Positions 12,113 to 27,600 of a stretch of 64,000 nt of DNA are shown here, piece by piece. The DNA comes from Spirodela intermedia (lineage: Eukaryota; Streptophyta; Magnoliopsida; Alismatales; Araceae): positions 7,504,424-7,568,423 of the forward strand of contig LR746267.1 of NCBI GenBank assembly GCA_902729315.2, read 5' to 3'. The notes beneath the pieces were generated by a model. The model was not told the origin of the DNA. It saw only the letters and a list, made by a program, of their open reading frames with translations, and ran no database searches. Made by a program: the position numbers and the translations under genes. Numbering within the stretch: position 1 is the stretch's first letter; every line of letters starts with the position of its first letter.

Positions 12113-14811
12113 TTTCATGTCACAGTAAGTCTTCAAAAAACTACTCAGATGATTATATTTTTGCTTTTCTTAATCTTTGTAATAGAATGAACAGAGTAAC
12201 ATTTCTCGCATGAAGGTCCACTAAATATTGATCTATTGCTCTTTGCGGAAGAGTTTGGCGGTGTACACCATACAGAATAAATGAATGCAAGGATTGGGTG
12301 ATGATTGCACAACCCAGATGCAACGACATGAAGCTATGCAATTTTAACGTAAATCTGAATCAGCACATGGAAGCAGGGCAGTATGTGCTTTATAATTATC
12401 TTCTCCATTTACAGAGAGCTACATGACCTCAAATGGCAAAGACTGTAATTTTCAGACAAATAATTTTAGTTTCTTCATAGATGTCAATGTGGGCGATCCT
12501 ATTCATTCAAATACTGCAAACGAGAGCAGCAATTGTCCATAATTTTTCCGTCTGATGATTTTATTTTTTTTTGAAGGAATATTGAAAATTATCCATGTTC
12601 TTCCGGTATATATAATGAATAGAAATTATCTGTTTATTGTGCAACGACTGGAAATACACGGAATCAAGCCTCGTATATTTATCTGTTTATTGTCATCATT
12701 TGAACTACCTATTTTATTTTCTGAAACGGATTAAACAACTGGTGATACAGGCCAGAAGGTTGCAAGATGTGAATACTTTATTTTATAGAAATATTCACAG
12801 AGAGTGTGTGATAGGATCATACCCACTGAAATTAAAGATCTCAATGATCTTGCCGTCCTCTTTATCATGTACTGGCATGTTGCCTCATATCACCTTCACC
12901 GTGAACGAATTAGATCATTTTCAAGTTCTCTCTTGGATACCAGGAATATAGCCCGCACCATTATAAATTCATATTCATTCCATGTTCTTTCTTTGAAGAA
13001 CGTGGAAGTCGTCTTTTTTTTGACATTATTATTTATTATCTGATGGCTCCTGTCTAAACATACGTGGGGTTTGTAGGCTGCATCAGACATGTCATCCTTC
13101 AAACTTTTCTTGAAGGCACGTTCAGTCACCAGATATACCTCCCCTTCACATGGAATCTCGTTCGCGCCATATGCATCTTTTGATCACGAATTTTTAAAAC
13201 TTCACTGCTTATAATTTTTTAAATATAGTGACTTTATTTTAAAAAAATCCTATTATACTCGTTATTTTTATATTTAAATTATAAAGTATTTTTAATTATT
13301 CCTTGAGTAATCTTTTTGTTATGGACATAGCTTTAACACTCATCACCAATTAAACTTTGAGATTGTTGGACATAGCTTTCTGGCCATTTTCTGCCATGGA
13401 TACTATCAAGTTAATAGAAAATAACAACATTTTATTTCATTTTATTTTTAAAACAATGAACAGAACACTCCGCAGAATTGGTTGGTTCCTGGGAATTGAC
13501 CAGTAACACTCCACTTTGTGTCCAAATTTTTAAACCCTTGTTCTGACTCGTATTACACTAGCCAAGCAATTGTTTTTATAAAAACCAGTCTGGACAGGGT
13601 AATTACACCACTGAGGAAAAAATTGTATCGATCTCCTCCTAATTTCCAATTTTTACCTGATCCATACCGATCATATTAGAAAAACCACTACTCCTCCCAC
13701 TTCTCATTAAATATCTGATATGATCTCTAAAACGTGGACTTAAAGCTTGAGGTTCCTCATCCCACCCCTTTGATTCGCAGCCTTTGGAATGATATTATGG
13801 ATGATTTTTTTCTGTTATTATCATTCATTAATTATCTTAATTACTAGAAGAATTATGTTATCGTCAACTCCAATGGGTCTGTGGTCCTTTCTGTGGCTTT
13901 TCCACTTTTTTTAATCAAATATAATTTTCTTTTGTTTGGAAATAGCAGATTGAGAAATCCATTCTCTCCCACAGTTCATGGGAATTTCCTGACTGAAATC
14001 ACTTCCACACACCCCACCCGAAATTCCCCCCCACCCCCAGGAGAAATAGTGCCTCTGCAGCTTCCTCAGTTGAAGCTGGAGAGGGTGTGGCTCATCTGAT
14101 GGCATGGAACAGGGAAGAGGGGAAGGGGGGGGAGACTCATACCAGCTGAGACCATGTCAATGGAGCATAAGTTCAGAAAGATTCAGCGTGGTGGGTGATC
14201 CTTTCCTATGGCTGAGCTCCACACATCTGGCGCACGTTAAGGTTCCCAATCTGAGTAAAAGATCAAACGAGGCCTTTTTTTTTTTTCCTTTTTAACACTT
14301 AAGCTGAAGATGAGCTTGATATGTTATTTAGGAGGTCGCCTATCGATTATGTCACATAAAACCCTGGAAATTATCTTCAGAACGTGTGAGGTTGAAATCA
14401 TAATTAAATCCTGAGCATGTGAGGTTACTGCTCGGTTCCATTGGCAAAGAAAATCGAGCCATTTTGGTAAATAATAACTAGCTGACTAATTAGAGGCAAT
14501 ACCAAATTAATTAGGGGAAATGAGGAGAATAACACCGCCGCTGTTCACCAGCAGCAGCGATTTTAACACACACTTTGCTAATTATCATTGTCATAAATAT
14601 CCCACCAATGGCCTGATATTTACAAGTCACTGAAAACCTAGAAACAATCAGATGACGACAGCGTACCAATCTAAGCACAGAGTTCTCCACCTTCACCACA
14701 CCGCGAAGGAATAAAACCAGGTAGACCCACCCACCAAGAGGAAGCAGCGAGGACCCACCATCTGCAATGGGCAAATTCCCACGGTTCTAGGGTTCTACTC
14801 GAAAAGGAACG
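12113..14811. other. Intergenic region between the convergent LNK and asparagine synthetase genes
   Basis: No gene was recognised in these 2.7 kb. The two flanking genes point towards each other, so both 3' UTRs should lie here. The DNA is AT-rich with short frames (for example 12637-13129) that match nothing known to me. Near 14010-14140 there is a C-rich run followed by a G-rich run. The segment 14500-14811 probably contains the asparagine synthetase 3' UTR. Confidence 0.55.
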
Positions 14812-17800
14812 TCAACTCACAGTCGTCCCGGCGACCAGTCCTGGCTGAATTTGGGGGAGACCGTTTATCGGGCTGGAGGAGTCCTCAGGGGCCGGGGTGG
14901 GACCCGCGGGGCCCTCGTATGCGGCCTCGTGGACCCCGAGGGCGGCGCGGCCTGAAGGGTCGAGGTTCTTGGACCAGGAGGCGTCCCACTCCACTGCTTT
15001 CGCTGTGCTGCATGCCACGCTTGGGCCCCCTGGGACTGTCAACCTCGCAGCATTCTGCTCAGGAGAGAGAATATGTGAATTGATGACTACATGGCCAGCA
15101 CTGTAACATCTTACAATTCGGGTTTGACTTGCGATGATCAGAAACCAGGTAGAGTTTTATAGGGTGCTCATAGCGAGAGAGAGAGAGAGATGCCAGGTTT
15201 TCTAGAAAGGGAAAATAACTGAGATGGTTTTCTAGATGAGACAAGTTTACAAGGAATTTACAAGGAAGAAATTAGTCTATATTTTGGGTGGATGGGGGGG
15301 GGGGAAGGCGGTGATGTCAGACTGCCATACCTTGGGAAAGAATTTCTCAAAGATTGTCCTGTAGTAGTAAGCCTCCTTCGTCGTGGGGGTGTTCTCAGGG
15401 TAAACAAAGCTAGCGTTCATCAGCATTGCATCTGAAACCTGGAAGACATGAAACCGGTGCTTTTTAAAAATATGATGGCTCACAGTGAATGAGCGAATAA
15501 TAGCAAGATCGCTAATAATTCGTCTATTTATCATTAACTTATCCTCCAAAAATTGAAATAAAAAGAAGAAGTTAGATATTTAATTGATTCTTAGTCAGCT
15601 TCAAGGGGATGAGAAAATACATGCTCATTTGCATGATCTTTCAAACCATCAATCCAGCTATACCCAACACCATCACTGAATTGTTCTTTCTGCCTGTACA
15701 AGATATGCTGGAACAAGCAGATTAAAAAAAATCATGTCAACATGTATCGAAGAGCATGGACATCTATATAATTCTTGATGTAGCAAATAATACAGGATTG
15801 GCATCAAACCTTTGGCAGAAAAGGGTTCTGTTCATCATCAAATGCATTGCGCAGGACCCATTTCTCAATCCGACCAAGGTCGGGCCTTATCTGAAATCAT
15901 TAAACAGTAGAAAGAAATATTCAGTGAAATCAATTCATACGAAGATTATTTTCAATGCTTTCACTGATTAGGATTCAAAACTAATCAAGCAAGTTTAAGG
16001 GAGGAACTGAATTTAGGTGTCCATATAACCCAAGGACAAAGAACTCCATGACCCAAGGAACAATACATATTAATTGACTTGGACAATCATACACTCAATC
16101 CTAATGTCTTCCAGATAACAGCTGGGAGCACTCAGCATACAAAGCCTTGCAAAAAGCAGGGCCTTTCCATACTACAACTCGCGCATCTACGTGCACTATT
16201 CTTAAAGAAGGTGATACGCTGACGACAGGCTCATGGTGTCAATGATTGGTAGCTTCATGCTTGAATATCACATGTAACTGAGATGGCTAGGTTCCAGAGA
16301 CTCTGCCTAAAGCTCACTGACGAAAGTAGGCATCCTAGATTTCCACTCTGGATCAGGGTTCTAGTACACGCTGTGGCAACCCAACGAAGCTAATCCGTTT
16401 TCCTGAGCTACCAATATCTGCCCAATATAATGATTATTATTCATAATTTTCCTCGACATGAATTTCTTGAATCAACAACGAAGTAAACCCTTTTATGACA
16501 TAGAAGAAAAATAGTTAGATTCTTCTTGAAAGCAAAGTGGGAGGGGTGAGGGGGTCATGCTTACCATTTTCCAGTCTGGATCGATCTCCATTGCAATATT
16601 GATAAAACTTTTATCCAAAAATGGAACACGAGCCTCAAGACCCCACGCTGAGGTTGACTTGTTAGCCCTCAAGCAATCATACAAATGAAGAGCTTTAATC
16701 TATTAAAAAAAAATCATTAACCCGTGAATTTAGTTAGCAAACGTACAAAGAATCATAGTATTCTTTGTCAAGAGCTACATACAAATCACTAGTTAATGTC
16801 TCTTTGAAATCTTGAAACAAGTCATGTTTAGCCAAAGAAAAGCACTATGTAAGAAGTACGTCCCATCATTGTCCCAGCTGAGTTAAAAAAAAAAAGTTCT
16901 CCATTGAGATTTAAGCATAAATAAAATGTATAAAGTAAATCTTATGACAACAGAATAATACCACAAGTTACTTGACAGACGACTTGTTACAGACATACAG
17001 ACATAGAACACAATACTTTTGCTGTCTAGCTAACATTCAGTAATTATTTCTTCGAACAGATCAATCTATATAGCTAGGTCCAATATTTTCGCCCACGCTT
17101 GCCCTGAACTTCAAATGATATGATTCTATTTAATCGTAGAGAAGAAAAAGGAAATTTCCTTCTGAACATGCTCACGTAAAATTTAGAAAAACCTCACAGA
17201 TTGAGGATCGGATAACTTATATAATTATAATACAATAGAAGAGATAAACTTCAGTAAGCTTTCTGACGGACAATTGAAATAGGAGTAACAGAGGACAAAG
17301 ATAAACAATATAGGATAACTAGTATTATGTGTACACAGTACAATTTCAGGAAACAAGACGACAGAAAATGACATGTTCTTGTTAGCAGACTATTTAAAGC
17401 TTCATTAAGAACAATGCATTTTTTCATCCCATGTAGATCACTTTTAGTACAAAACATTGATGATGGCATGTTTTTATACACAAAGAACAATGCAAGAGAC
17501 GAACTAGCTCTAGACAAGAAAAAGGTCATACGCTGTGGTAGCCATTGTGTATGTATCAGGAAGAAGACATGTGATAATGACAATACCTTCCTACACGTTT
17601 CCTCATGAAACTCCTCCTTGTTTGGCGCTTTGTGGAAATACAAGTATCCTCCGAAAATCTCGTCAGAGCCTTCACCTGAAAGAACCATCTTCACACCCAA
17701 TGACTTAATTTTCCTCGACATCAAAAACATGGGAGTGCTGGCTCGGATAGTTGTGACGTCATATGTTTCGATATGATAAATTACTTCCTCAAGTGCATCA

Positions 17801-20800
17801 ATGCCTTCCTGAAATAGATGATTAATTGACATAATCAGATCATGTTTGGGGAAACTTTACTCTGTAGAGAAGAAAAACTCCCTTTGATCATCAGAAGACT
17901 TCAGTTACCCATAGCACAGGGTACTGCCAACAAGATTGATTGCATGAGGGAAACGTTAAAACTGTTTGACGGTATATTAAACTAGGATAGGACATAGTTC
18001 ATGGCAGCTGTTGCCTTTAGAAAGAGTACAAGGGAAGATTTCAAAACAGGACCAGGTCTTGCCCACAAAGACACTCAGCCGGCAACAAACATGACATTCA
18101 AATTAAGATAGTAATGAATTTTACTTGTACTGTGAAGTGAAACTCGTGATGAAGGGTTCCAAGATAATCAGCAACCTCTCTAGCAGCTCTTAGATCAGGA
18201 GAACCCTACACACAAAGCAGAACAGAAAAATAAAGGCTGTGAAAAAAAAAAAATCTCAGAACTTGGGAGCACTGTTTCTCTACAACAAAAACAATTAAAC
18301 ATTAATAGCAGCAAATTAAATCCATAAGAAAATGCCACATATCAAACATCTTAGGAATTCTAAGTAATACTGGCATGCTTCTCAGCTAACGTTACTGTTT
18401 CCTACGTTTGGAACGATACAACGTCCCTTGGCATCAACTGATTTTACCAGAATAATTTTCTTTATTAACTATGGAGGTTGACACTAGATCTATATAATAT
18501 TTTCCATTTCCTGAAATTCTCCAAATTTTGTATTGATCAAGGAGAAGGAACCAGTGCAAGAAAAAAATTCGTGGAGATTTTTTTCCAAATCCTTCATTTA
18601 CTTTGGAAAGAAAAGAAAAAAAAGCACGAAGCACTTATTAGGAAGACAGGGAAGCAAGCATAGTGGGAACGAGATAAAATAGAGCATCTTCACAAAACAA
18701 CTTGAGTCGATATGTGATCTGGCACATTAACAAACTGTAATAAGGTCGATCTTCTTTAGAAACATGGATAATCCCTCGGCAGATTACCCTATATCTTACC
18801 AAAGGGAACCTGTTCACTGGATCAAATATGCTATCATACAAATCAAGAAAATCACATGGTGCCTTTCTCATATCATTCATGCAGAAAGAAAAAATTCATA
18901 ATTATATGATGGGTTTAGTTGCGAGTTGAATTTAATAAAAACATACCTTTAGGCCAATACAGAAGGTATGCAACTGAGAGCCCCACTGCCTAGCAGCTTT
19001 TGTGCCCGCCAAGTGCCGTGATGCAACAGCAGCAACAAGTGACGAATCAAGACCACCAGACAATAGTACACCGAATGGCACATCCGTCATAAGTCGCTTA
19101 ACCACAGCCTGGAAAGGTTTTGGCAATATATTAACTGGTAAAGATTATGTGACAAAAAAAAGTGCGAAAGCTTAGGTACTTTAACTAAAACAAAGATAGA
19201 ACTGGCAGTGAAATAGTAGGACACTATGAATCGCATAAGCAGTTCTACAAAACCAAAAAAATAAAAAATAAAAAAATGAAAAAAATGCTGACAACTGAGA
19301 GCTAGACTATGGGGAACCATGTTGACAGCTTATATACTTCGCGATCATTTATACGATACAAGAAGCCAAAACTTTCATCTATTCATTAACTGACAGAAAG
19401 TAAAAAATAATGCTTATGGGTCATCTTCTTCTGTACACAACTATGGGATTTTGCCTTGTCTGACAGGAATACAATCAACAACCATGCACAGATGTCCCGG
19501 TGAATCATAGCTAACTCAGTTGACATTCTGGATAGCAGACTTTCAAACTAGGCTATTTTTGGAAAAAAATTAAAGGATGAAATCCAAAAGATTGCACAGT
19601 CCAGTATATGTTCCTGGCGGCAACTATGAACTGAAAATATATACAACTTTTCAGATCGGGTGAGAATGCAATGAACCTTTTCAAAGGCCTCCCGTAGAAC
19701 CAGTGGATCGTAAGGGGTTGAGGGTATGCGTTCTGAATACCATGGTGGGTTATACCACCTCCGGAGACCACCTGAAGTTTTTGGGATAAACTTTTAACAT
19801 CGATAAAAGCCACATGAAGTGACGATAACCATTAAGCATGTACTTGTGTCTCCCAAGAAAAGATACCATACAGGCATTGCGTTTAGTTGGGAAGCAGAAA
19901 CTTTCTTCAAGGGAACAGAAGTATTCAACGTTTGTTTGATGGTTTACCATTTTTGCTGGAATATAAGTGTCCAGGAAGAAAAGACACAAATCGTTCACAA
20001 TCATCACTCAAAGCTTTCATTTCTGATGCAAACCAAATTGAACCTGTATAGGGAAAAACATTCCCATGAGGTAAAGAAAAAAAACTAAACAAGTTGAGCA
20101 ATTTAAGAAAAAAAAACATTGTCCCAAGCTTACATATAATAAATGTTATGGACCTAACTTCGTAGACAGCGTATAGACATCATTTAAAGGCCTGAAGGTG
20201 GTTGCTAGATTCTAGAGGGATATAATTTCATGGTTACCGAAGAGTTAGTTCTAAGCAGGAGTCTCAGTAAAAGAGGGAGATAATCAAGGAACATTCTTCA
20301 AATAATTTAACTCGACAGGAAAAACATTGCCATAAACATCAAACCATTTTAACATACCATCTAAACCCCAGCCCATGTATAACGGGGTGATGCCAATAGC
20401 ATCACGAGCAACAATGAAACTTTTATCACGGGTATCAAGTAGAACAAAGGAGAACATCCCATCCAGCATGTCTACAAAATCTTCTCCATACTCTTCGTAC
20501 TGTTTCATTTCAAGGGAAAAACAGTGTAACATTAGTACAATATAAACAACACCACATTCAATTGAAATATCTGATAATCGTATTCGAAGCTGATGCCACA
20601 ATTTTACTGCACACCGCATACTGAACAAAAAAAGGTTCCATAATTTCAACCACTTACAAGATGAGCAATAACTTCACAGTCACTGCCAGTGCTGAACTTA
20701 TGAGATTTAAGCTTACCCCTCAGCTCTTCATGGTTATATATCTCCCCATTAACCTAAAAGAAAGAGAAAATGATAGACAATTACCACAACATTCAATTCG

Positions 20801-21200
20801 GAAGCCAAACAAGAGAAAGGTGACTCAACTTACACATCAAAGGACCTTTTTTAAACAAAAGTAAATAATATCTGAGACATCAACCAAAGGAATATAAAAG
20901 CTCAGGAACAATATCATATAATTAGGTCATTCAAATCATACATATTTGCACACGTGTCACACGACCAAAATACCAGAGAACAATAAAAAATAGGACAAGC
21001 AAAAATTGAACCCTGGACAGACATAAGACACACAAACGGATTGAAAAGATCAAATGTACTAAATCGAGGCATAAGGGAAATGAAACTGTTTAGCCTCATG
21101 AATATCAGTAAAATATGCCCATCATCCTAGCTATGCTCTTCATTAAAATTGAAATGTATGAGGCTCCAGAAAATTTTGGCATATGAGAGAAGGGAATGGC

Positions 21201-21246
<46 letters not shown>

Positions 21247-24200
21247 TGCTCCATCCATAGTCGAGGATAGTGGCATAATAAGTTTTAAATTATCTTTCAT
21301 AAAGTCAGTTCTTTGTCCAGTGGAAATAGCAAACACACCACTGTCAAGATTGTCCATTATAATGATTGTGGAGTGATAGCTCAAAGGAAACGGCAATAAG
21401 TACACAAACAAGAGCCTTTCATCATTTTATTTTGGTGGGCAACGTACAGGATCTTCTTGAGAAGATTTACAGTCATTGTAGAAACACAAGATCCAGGAGA
21501 TTCTATGCAACAGAAACAGCTGATAATTGATAAACACGCGCCATTTACTGCTTTTAACAAAACTATTTTATACGATTAAGGCCAAAAAAGGATTTAGCAC
21601 ACAATATTCAATGTAGCAGGACTCAGTAGTAAATTTCATGAAAATCGCTGGAGAATCAAGCAGTTTCTCCAGCGACTGATCTTTCCAGAATAGGATTCTA
21701 CAGCTAAGAGTTTTACATAATCGTTATGTCCACTTTAAAATAAGAGCTTAGGAGTTCTGCTTAGGGTATTCAAGGATTAAGAAAAGAGGCTGAGAGATGC
21801 TATTGGTAATAACGATTTGCTGCAAGCTAGTTGAACCCTTCTCATTTCGTACTCTTCAAATATTTGGTTCAGAAGAGAGATCAATGCAATTTGCCTTAGT
21901 TGAATGTCTGTCTATTTTCATGAAACAAGCTATTATCGATCAAAAGAGAAGAATTCTCTCCCAACCTTCTATGAAAGATCAGAAAATATCGTCCACTGAT
22001 ACAGAAAATTGCAGGAGACTTGAAAATATCGTCCACTGGTACAGAGTAGAGAAGAGAAGTCAATAAGAGGCCAATTTTGCATGTCTACCTTTAAATAGAT
22101 CCTGCATATGCCGACTCTTTTTTACCATATACAACTATTCACATATAAATATGACGGAAGCACCTTGTCTTGAAGGTGAACAGTCCCCCTCTACTGGGTG
22201 TTGTCTGTGGGAAGATGCAATAAATATGAACCTAAAAAAAGACAGTCCGGTATTTGAAAAAGATCTTTCCATCAATAGACAGGAATGAGTGTTTGATACA
22301 TCAACAGATAGAGGGCAAGATCCATTTGGTCTTTAAATATCACTAAAAATCTTTTATTCCTCCATTGTGGAGTGGGTTCAAATCTAGAAGGGATGACAGC
22401 CATATGCAAAAGAATTACAATAATTACAAAATACTTCGGACAGAGAATGCTGATGTAATGCGAAAAATGGCTTTCATACTGAACTCGAGTTCCTTTATAA
22501 AAAACCAAGAGTATAAGAATTGGCATATATTATTAAAAATAAATATTTTAAGAAAGCAAAAGGGATTGAGAAGACTACCACCAGGGGGAGGGATGAGAAA
22601 TGTGAAAACACCAGAGAAACATGATAAAAAAAAATTATACTTTCAATAAAGTATTTTTTTGGTAAAAATTAGATAAGAAATGTTTCAGTAAAGTCTTAGT
22701 TTCAAACAATCAATGGAATTTCATAAACGTCCATAATTTGTTAAAAATACACTTAAATTGGACATATTAATTTATATATATATATATGCTGGTACAAAGC
22801 AAAGTGAGTTACAGCTGGGCTTATATTTATATACGTCAGTAAATTATATTTAAAACAATAAGCTGGTAACAACTATTTGAAATTTGATAACCACGTAAAA
22901 ATTAAATAGGCCAAAAAAAATAATTTACTAAACAATGAAATTACATTCTCGCCCTTCATGCATCATTAACTCCAATAACTCCTTGCTTCCCTTCCCACTT
23001 TCAATTCTGCTTTTCACCAATATATTTATAAAGAATGGTCAAGAGCACAATACATGGTATATATTTCCAAACACAAAGCCAAGCTGTAACTCATTTTCCA
23101 TTATGTTTAAAATCTGAATATTATTATAAAATAAATATTTTCCACTTCTAGGATTTTCGGAAGCATCGATTCACACTCATGCTTCTTGCTTGACTTTCAG
23201 CTTTCTTTTTGACTATCTGAACTATGCGTTAGTTTTTTATGAAAGGCACAGTGTCTGAATATGAGAATTACAAACTACAGTCTATGAAAAAAACTGTGAC
23301 CCATAGGATGAGTGCACACCGTGACAACAATAGTTTTATCCTCATTGTATAGGGGTTGATCTCCCGAAGTTGGGTCCATAATAGCCAATCGTTGGTGAGC
23401 AAGATAACAATCCTCAAAACAATGTATCCCACTCCAGTCAGGACCCCTATGGCGTAACCTGGTAAACATAAGCAACAAAGAAAATAAGGACGTATTACAA
23501 TTGGTAGAATTCATACAAGAAATTGTCTATAGTATTCAAAATAATGAAGTAATCCTTCGTTTTACAGGGAAAAATTAAAAAATAATCGAAATAAAAATAT
23601 TTTTCGCAGATTAATTAACATATGCTGAGGCTTTTCTGATAAATGTACAATCATTTGAAGATTAAATTGGCTACTTGGGCAAAGAAAACAACTATATCTT
23701 AGCAACGAGCAGAACCTATGTTTACATTAAGCAAATGAGTAACTTTTACACCCAGAAGGGAAAGTAAAGGACACTAGAGCACTGAAATGACCATTGGGAA
23801 AAAAATTATTCTCTTTTCTGTGTAAAAGTTTCCGCGACTACGTCTTATATCGCACTGAAAGGACGCTAAGCAACTATATGTTTCGTACTGTGTTCCAATA
23901 CGAAACGAAGGAAACTCATTTCAGAGAAAGAAGTAAAGAAAGTCATTTCCATATATTTGTCACGATTTTCATTCAGTAGAAGCCAGTCGTCCAACAAACT
24001 ATGACATGTTCTCATAGGTGAAAAAACGCTCTCTTAAAAAGACCGGAAACGTTTCTCAAAATATGACGGAAAACATCTGCAAAAGGCATCCCGACCGAAA
24101 TATTTTTAAAATAATAGTTTGATTTTAATTTTTTAGACTAATCTGGAGTCAATGAGCATCGGATGGACCATCAACTACATCGAAAAAACAAATTAATCCG

Positions 24201-24691
24201 CCCAATGTCTGACGCATACGGAGTGCAGTAGCTGGGGCAAAGATAGATGACCCGCCAATGTTAGAGTGCATCCTCGCTCGAAAATGATAGAAGTGCGTAT
24301 AGAAAAAGCCTCCAAAGAGGTTTCATGAGACGAGCCCTTTCCACAGGAAACTCGAACCCATATAATACTCTTAGCAACACGTCGTTACATCAGCATGCAA
24401 CCGTCACAGTGTTGTCCACCAAAATTTCCGCAACTACGTCTTATATCGGCAGAACCACAGCAAGTTTCTTCGAGAGAGGAACTTCAGCCCCAGGGCCCGA
24501 GCAGCCAAGTGGCCTCCTCCACCTCACATTGCTCGTCCGAAGTGGCGAGAATTGAAAAGCAGAGACACTAGCAGCAGCTTGGTTGACGAGGAGCAGGAGG
24601 AGAGACCCTACCTGCGAGAGAGCTCAATGACGCGGGATCTCCTCGCAAGCGAGGCATCGGCGCAGCCGAGAACCGCTAAGATTCCGCACAT
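14812..24691 (-). CDS. ASN: Asparagine synthetase (glutamine-hydrolysing)
   Basis: It transfers amide nitrogen from glutamine to aspartate using ATP, making asparagine for nitrogen transport and storage in the cytosol. Fourteen exons (5' to 3'): 24612-24691, 23320-23458, 20658-20753, 20358-20499, 19948-20043, 19677-19771, 18947-19108, 18125-18205, 17587-17808, 16565-16699, 15810-15890, 15621-15707, 15331-15438, 14812-15054; 588 aa, the normal plant length. The protein starts [10 protein letters not shown], so Cys2 becomes the N-terminal nucleophile of the glutaminase domain after Met removal. [21 protein letters not shown] and [10 protein letters not shown] follow. The synthetase domain carries the ATP pyrophosphatase loop SGGLDSS (233-239) and [11 protein letters not shown]. 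Every boundary keeps phase. The C-terminal tail after [10 protein letters not shown] (about 34 residues, Pro/Ser-rich, ending GTTVS) is the least conserved part. The ASN1 versus ASN2 class cannot be settled by eye. Confidence 0.97.
21204..21243. repeat. (AG)20 microsatellite in asparagine synthetase intron 2
   Basis: There are about 20 uninterrupted AG units in the 2.6-kb second intron of the asparagine synthetase gene. Confidence 0.95.
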
Positions 24692-27600
24692 GGCGACGCC
24701 CCTGCGGGATATCGAAACTAGAGAGCGGCGGTGCCGGAGCTGCAGATGGAACTCCCCCCCCCGAGAATCCGACGACCCCCTACCACGCCCTTTTCAGCAG
24801 TCGTCGCCGCCGCTCCTGCTCCGCAAGATTCCGCTTAGGGTTTCATCACGCCTTTTACAGGAATCATCTGACAGGGACAGAGGCTGTGCGTCCACGTGTA
24901 CGGTCATATCGGTGGGCCTCACAGGATCAAGGGTTTGGTGCATCTCAGAATCCAATCATTTCGTGACACGTATCGCATCGCTACTATTCAGTCAGATATC
25001 TCTGAAACAGAGGTGGCACTTCCGTGCCTCGAAAATCTGACCGTACGATTCCTCCGGCGGAAGTATAGACACAATTTATAATGTTTCCGAAAACTTATTC
25101 GTAGAAGTGAGTGAACTTTTGACATTTAGCTGTTCATAAAACTTCTAAATAAATAAAATTATAGAAATAATGATCACAAAGGGTAAAAAAATGGGCATAA
25201 AAAAATCACGATATTATGAATTTATGAGTATATATTTTTTCTTGTTCCATTAAAATAGAACAAAGATAGCCATCTAAGTGACCAAATGAAGTTCATATAT
25301 TTCCTTAATTTTTTTATTATAAATAATTTTGGGGGTCTGATTCTACTTCCGTATATTTAAATTAATAGAGTCATAGTTTTTGGAAAAAAAAATCCAAGTG
25401 GCATTATTATAGCTTGCCAAATTGTACATTCTAATGAAATATAAAAATCCTAAATGATATCCTCATTGATGAAAAACACAACACCTACGTCAAGAACATT
25501 AATTGATAATTAAATAGTGTTGAAATATTTAATTTATCAATTAAATATTTGAATATTGTTTAACGTAAAAGTTATAATGATAAGTAAATATATTCATGCA
25601 TTAATGTATTTGAATCTTATTGAATCAAATATGCCACTTTTGATGACTATAAGTAAAAAAAATTAAAAAATTACCTTAATGGTGTTGGTTCCTATCAGTA
25701 ACAGAAATACTTACAAAATGTAGGAGTTGATCCTTGGGTCAACGTAGATGAAAGGAATTTTTTGTCATAAGATTCAACCTTTACATAGAATTGTGTCTAA
25801 GAACTAGCTTTAGGTTATGTATAGGTACAACTTAAAATATTGGAAATAAAACCATGATAGGTCAACCCTTGTGAACAAAAACTTTCCTAGTTCAATATGT
25901 CATAGGTTTAAAGGGTTTACTTGATACTTTTTTTCATCTTCAGTTGATATTTTCTCAATTGATTCTTCCTCATTTATGTTTGTTGAAAAACTATCTTTTG
26001 TCATTAATTACAAAATGACTTAGAAAATATCATTCCATTTTTCGGAGCCATTATTTTATTAATTTTTGAAATAAAATATAATATATTCATGAAAAAAGTG
26101 AAATACTTTCGCTAAGCTTGAGTAATGGGATCCTGAACATGCAGAGGAATGGGAAACCTTGAATAATAGAAGTGTTTGGATTTATTTCATCTATTTTTTC
26201 ATTGGAATAATGGGGATACACAATTTTTAAAAAAATATTTACTAAAATAGATTTTTTTATAACTTTAATAAAAATACATAATAAGGTATGGTTTTGATAC
26301 ATAAGTGTTGTTTTGCACAAAGTGTTGTTTTGATACATTGACAACAGATTTTCCTCTCACTATACATATCATAGTCGTCGGTACTTCAATTAGAATTGAG
26401 CTCTCTCATTCTTCTTACATGATTATTGATTTTTTCCCAAATTTTATATCTATAAATAATTGGCCACAATATAACTCTCAATAATGTTGTGGAAATATTT
26501 CCATTAGCAATTTTAGTTCTTCCTCTTTAGAGAGAGTTTTTCTATCCTAAATTAATGTTGTATATAAATATTAAAAGGACCTAATGAGACATCAATTATC
26601 TAGACTCTAATTCTTCTAGTAAAATGTAGATTGGAATTTAAGTTTTTATTCTCACCATATGAGTAATCATCAGGGAATGTCTTTCATTGGAATATTTCTT
26701 CAACCTAATAAGTTTTTGGCACAATAATTTAAAAACATAAATAGAAATAATGTTCTTGTTTTCCTACAATCTCCATCTCTAAAAAGAAAAAATTGTATCC
26801 TATTATTATATATAAGGTACAATGAATGTAGAGATTTGCTTGGAACTAGAAATATGGAATTCAAAAGGATCAATTGGGAAATGATAATGTGATGAATAAT
26901 AATACACAATGGACCTTTGCTATCATATCAAAACATTACTAAAGAGAAAAATCAATATATATCACCATGTAAGTTGTGTGGGGGCCTTTGTAGCCATATG
27001 GGTCTGATGTTAAAAAAAAATATTTTTATTTCAATATAGAAATAATGAAAGTCACGATTCATGCATAACTTGAGCCATTTTCTAACCACTAGATGCTCTA
27101 GATTTTACAACAATTAGTAGAAGAAATTATTGAAAACAAATCAACTATCGCTCATTAACCTTTTGAACCTCATGAATCATTAAGCTCACAACCATTTCCA
27201 AGTCATGTTGTCAAGAAGATTTGTAAGCATTATTTTTTTTATTAATCCTTATTTTTTCAAGTAAACTATTGAGTATTAATTTAAAGGGTTGATTTAATAC
27301 TCATAATATATAAAAATAGAATTAAATATATATTGTCTGATTTTTTGATATTTTGGTTCCATTTATTTTGAGAATACTTTTAACACCTAGCCATACAAGT
27401 TTTCCCATGCTCATAACTCCGAGTGCCAAGAAATCCATGATATTTTATATTTTAAATTTATTCACATAATTTTATTAATTAATGGGAAGACAAGAACACT
27501 TTCTAGTTCTTATTTTTTGGCAATAAAATTTTAAAATCATATTATTATAATTTATTAGATATAAAATGTAACAAAGAATGAGGTAACTAAATGGCTCGTC

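Noticed and set aside
22370-22385. GGGTTCAAATC resembling a tRNA B-box
   Set aside because: The flanking bases do not form a T-arm stem, and no matching A-box or acceptor stem is visible.
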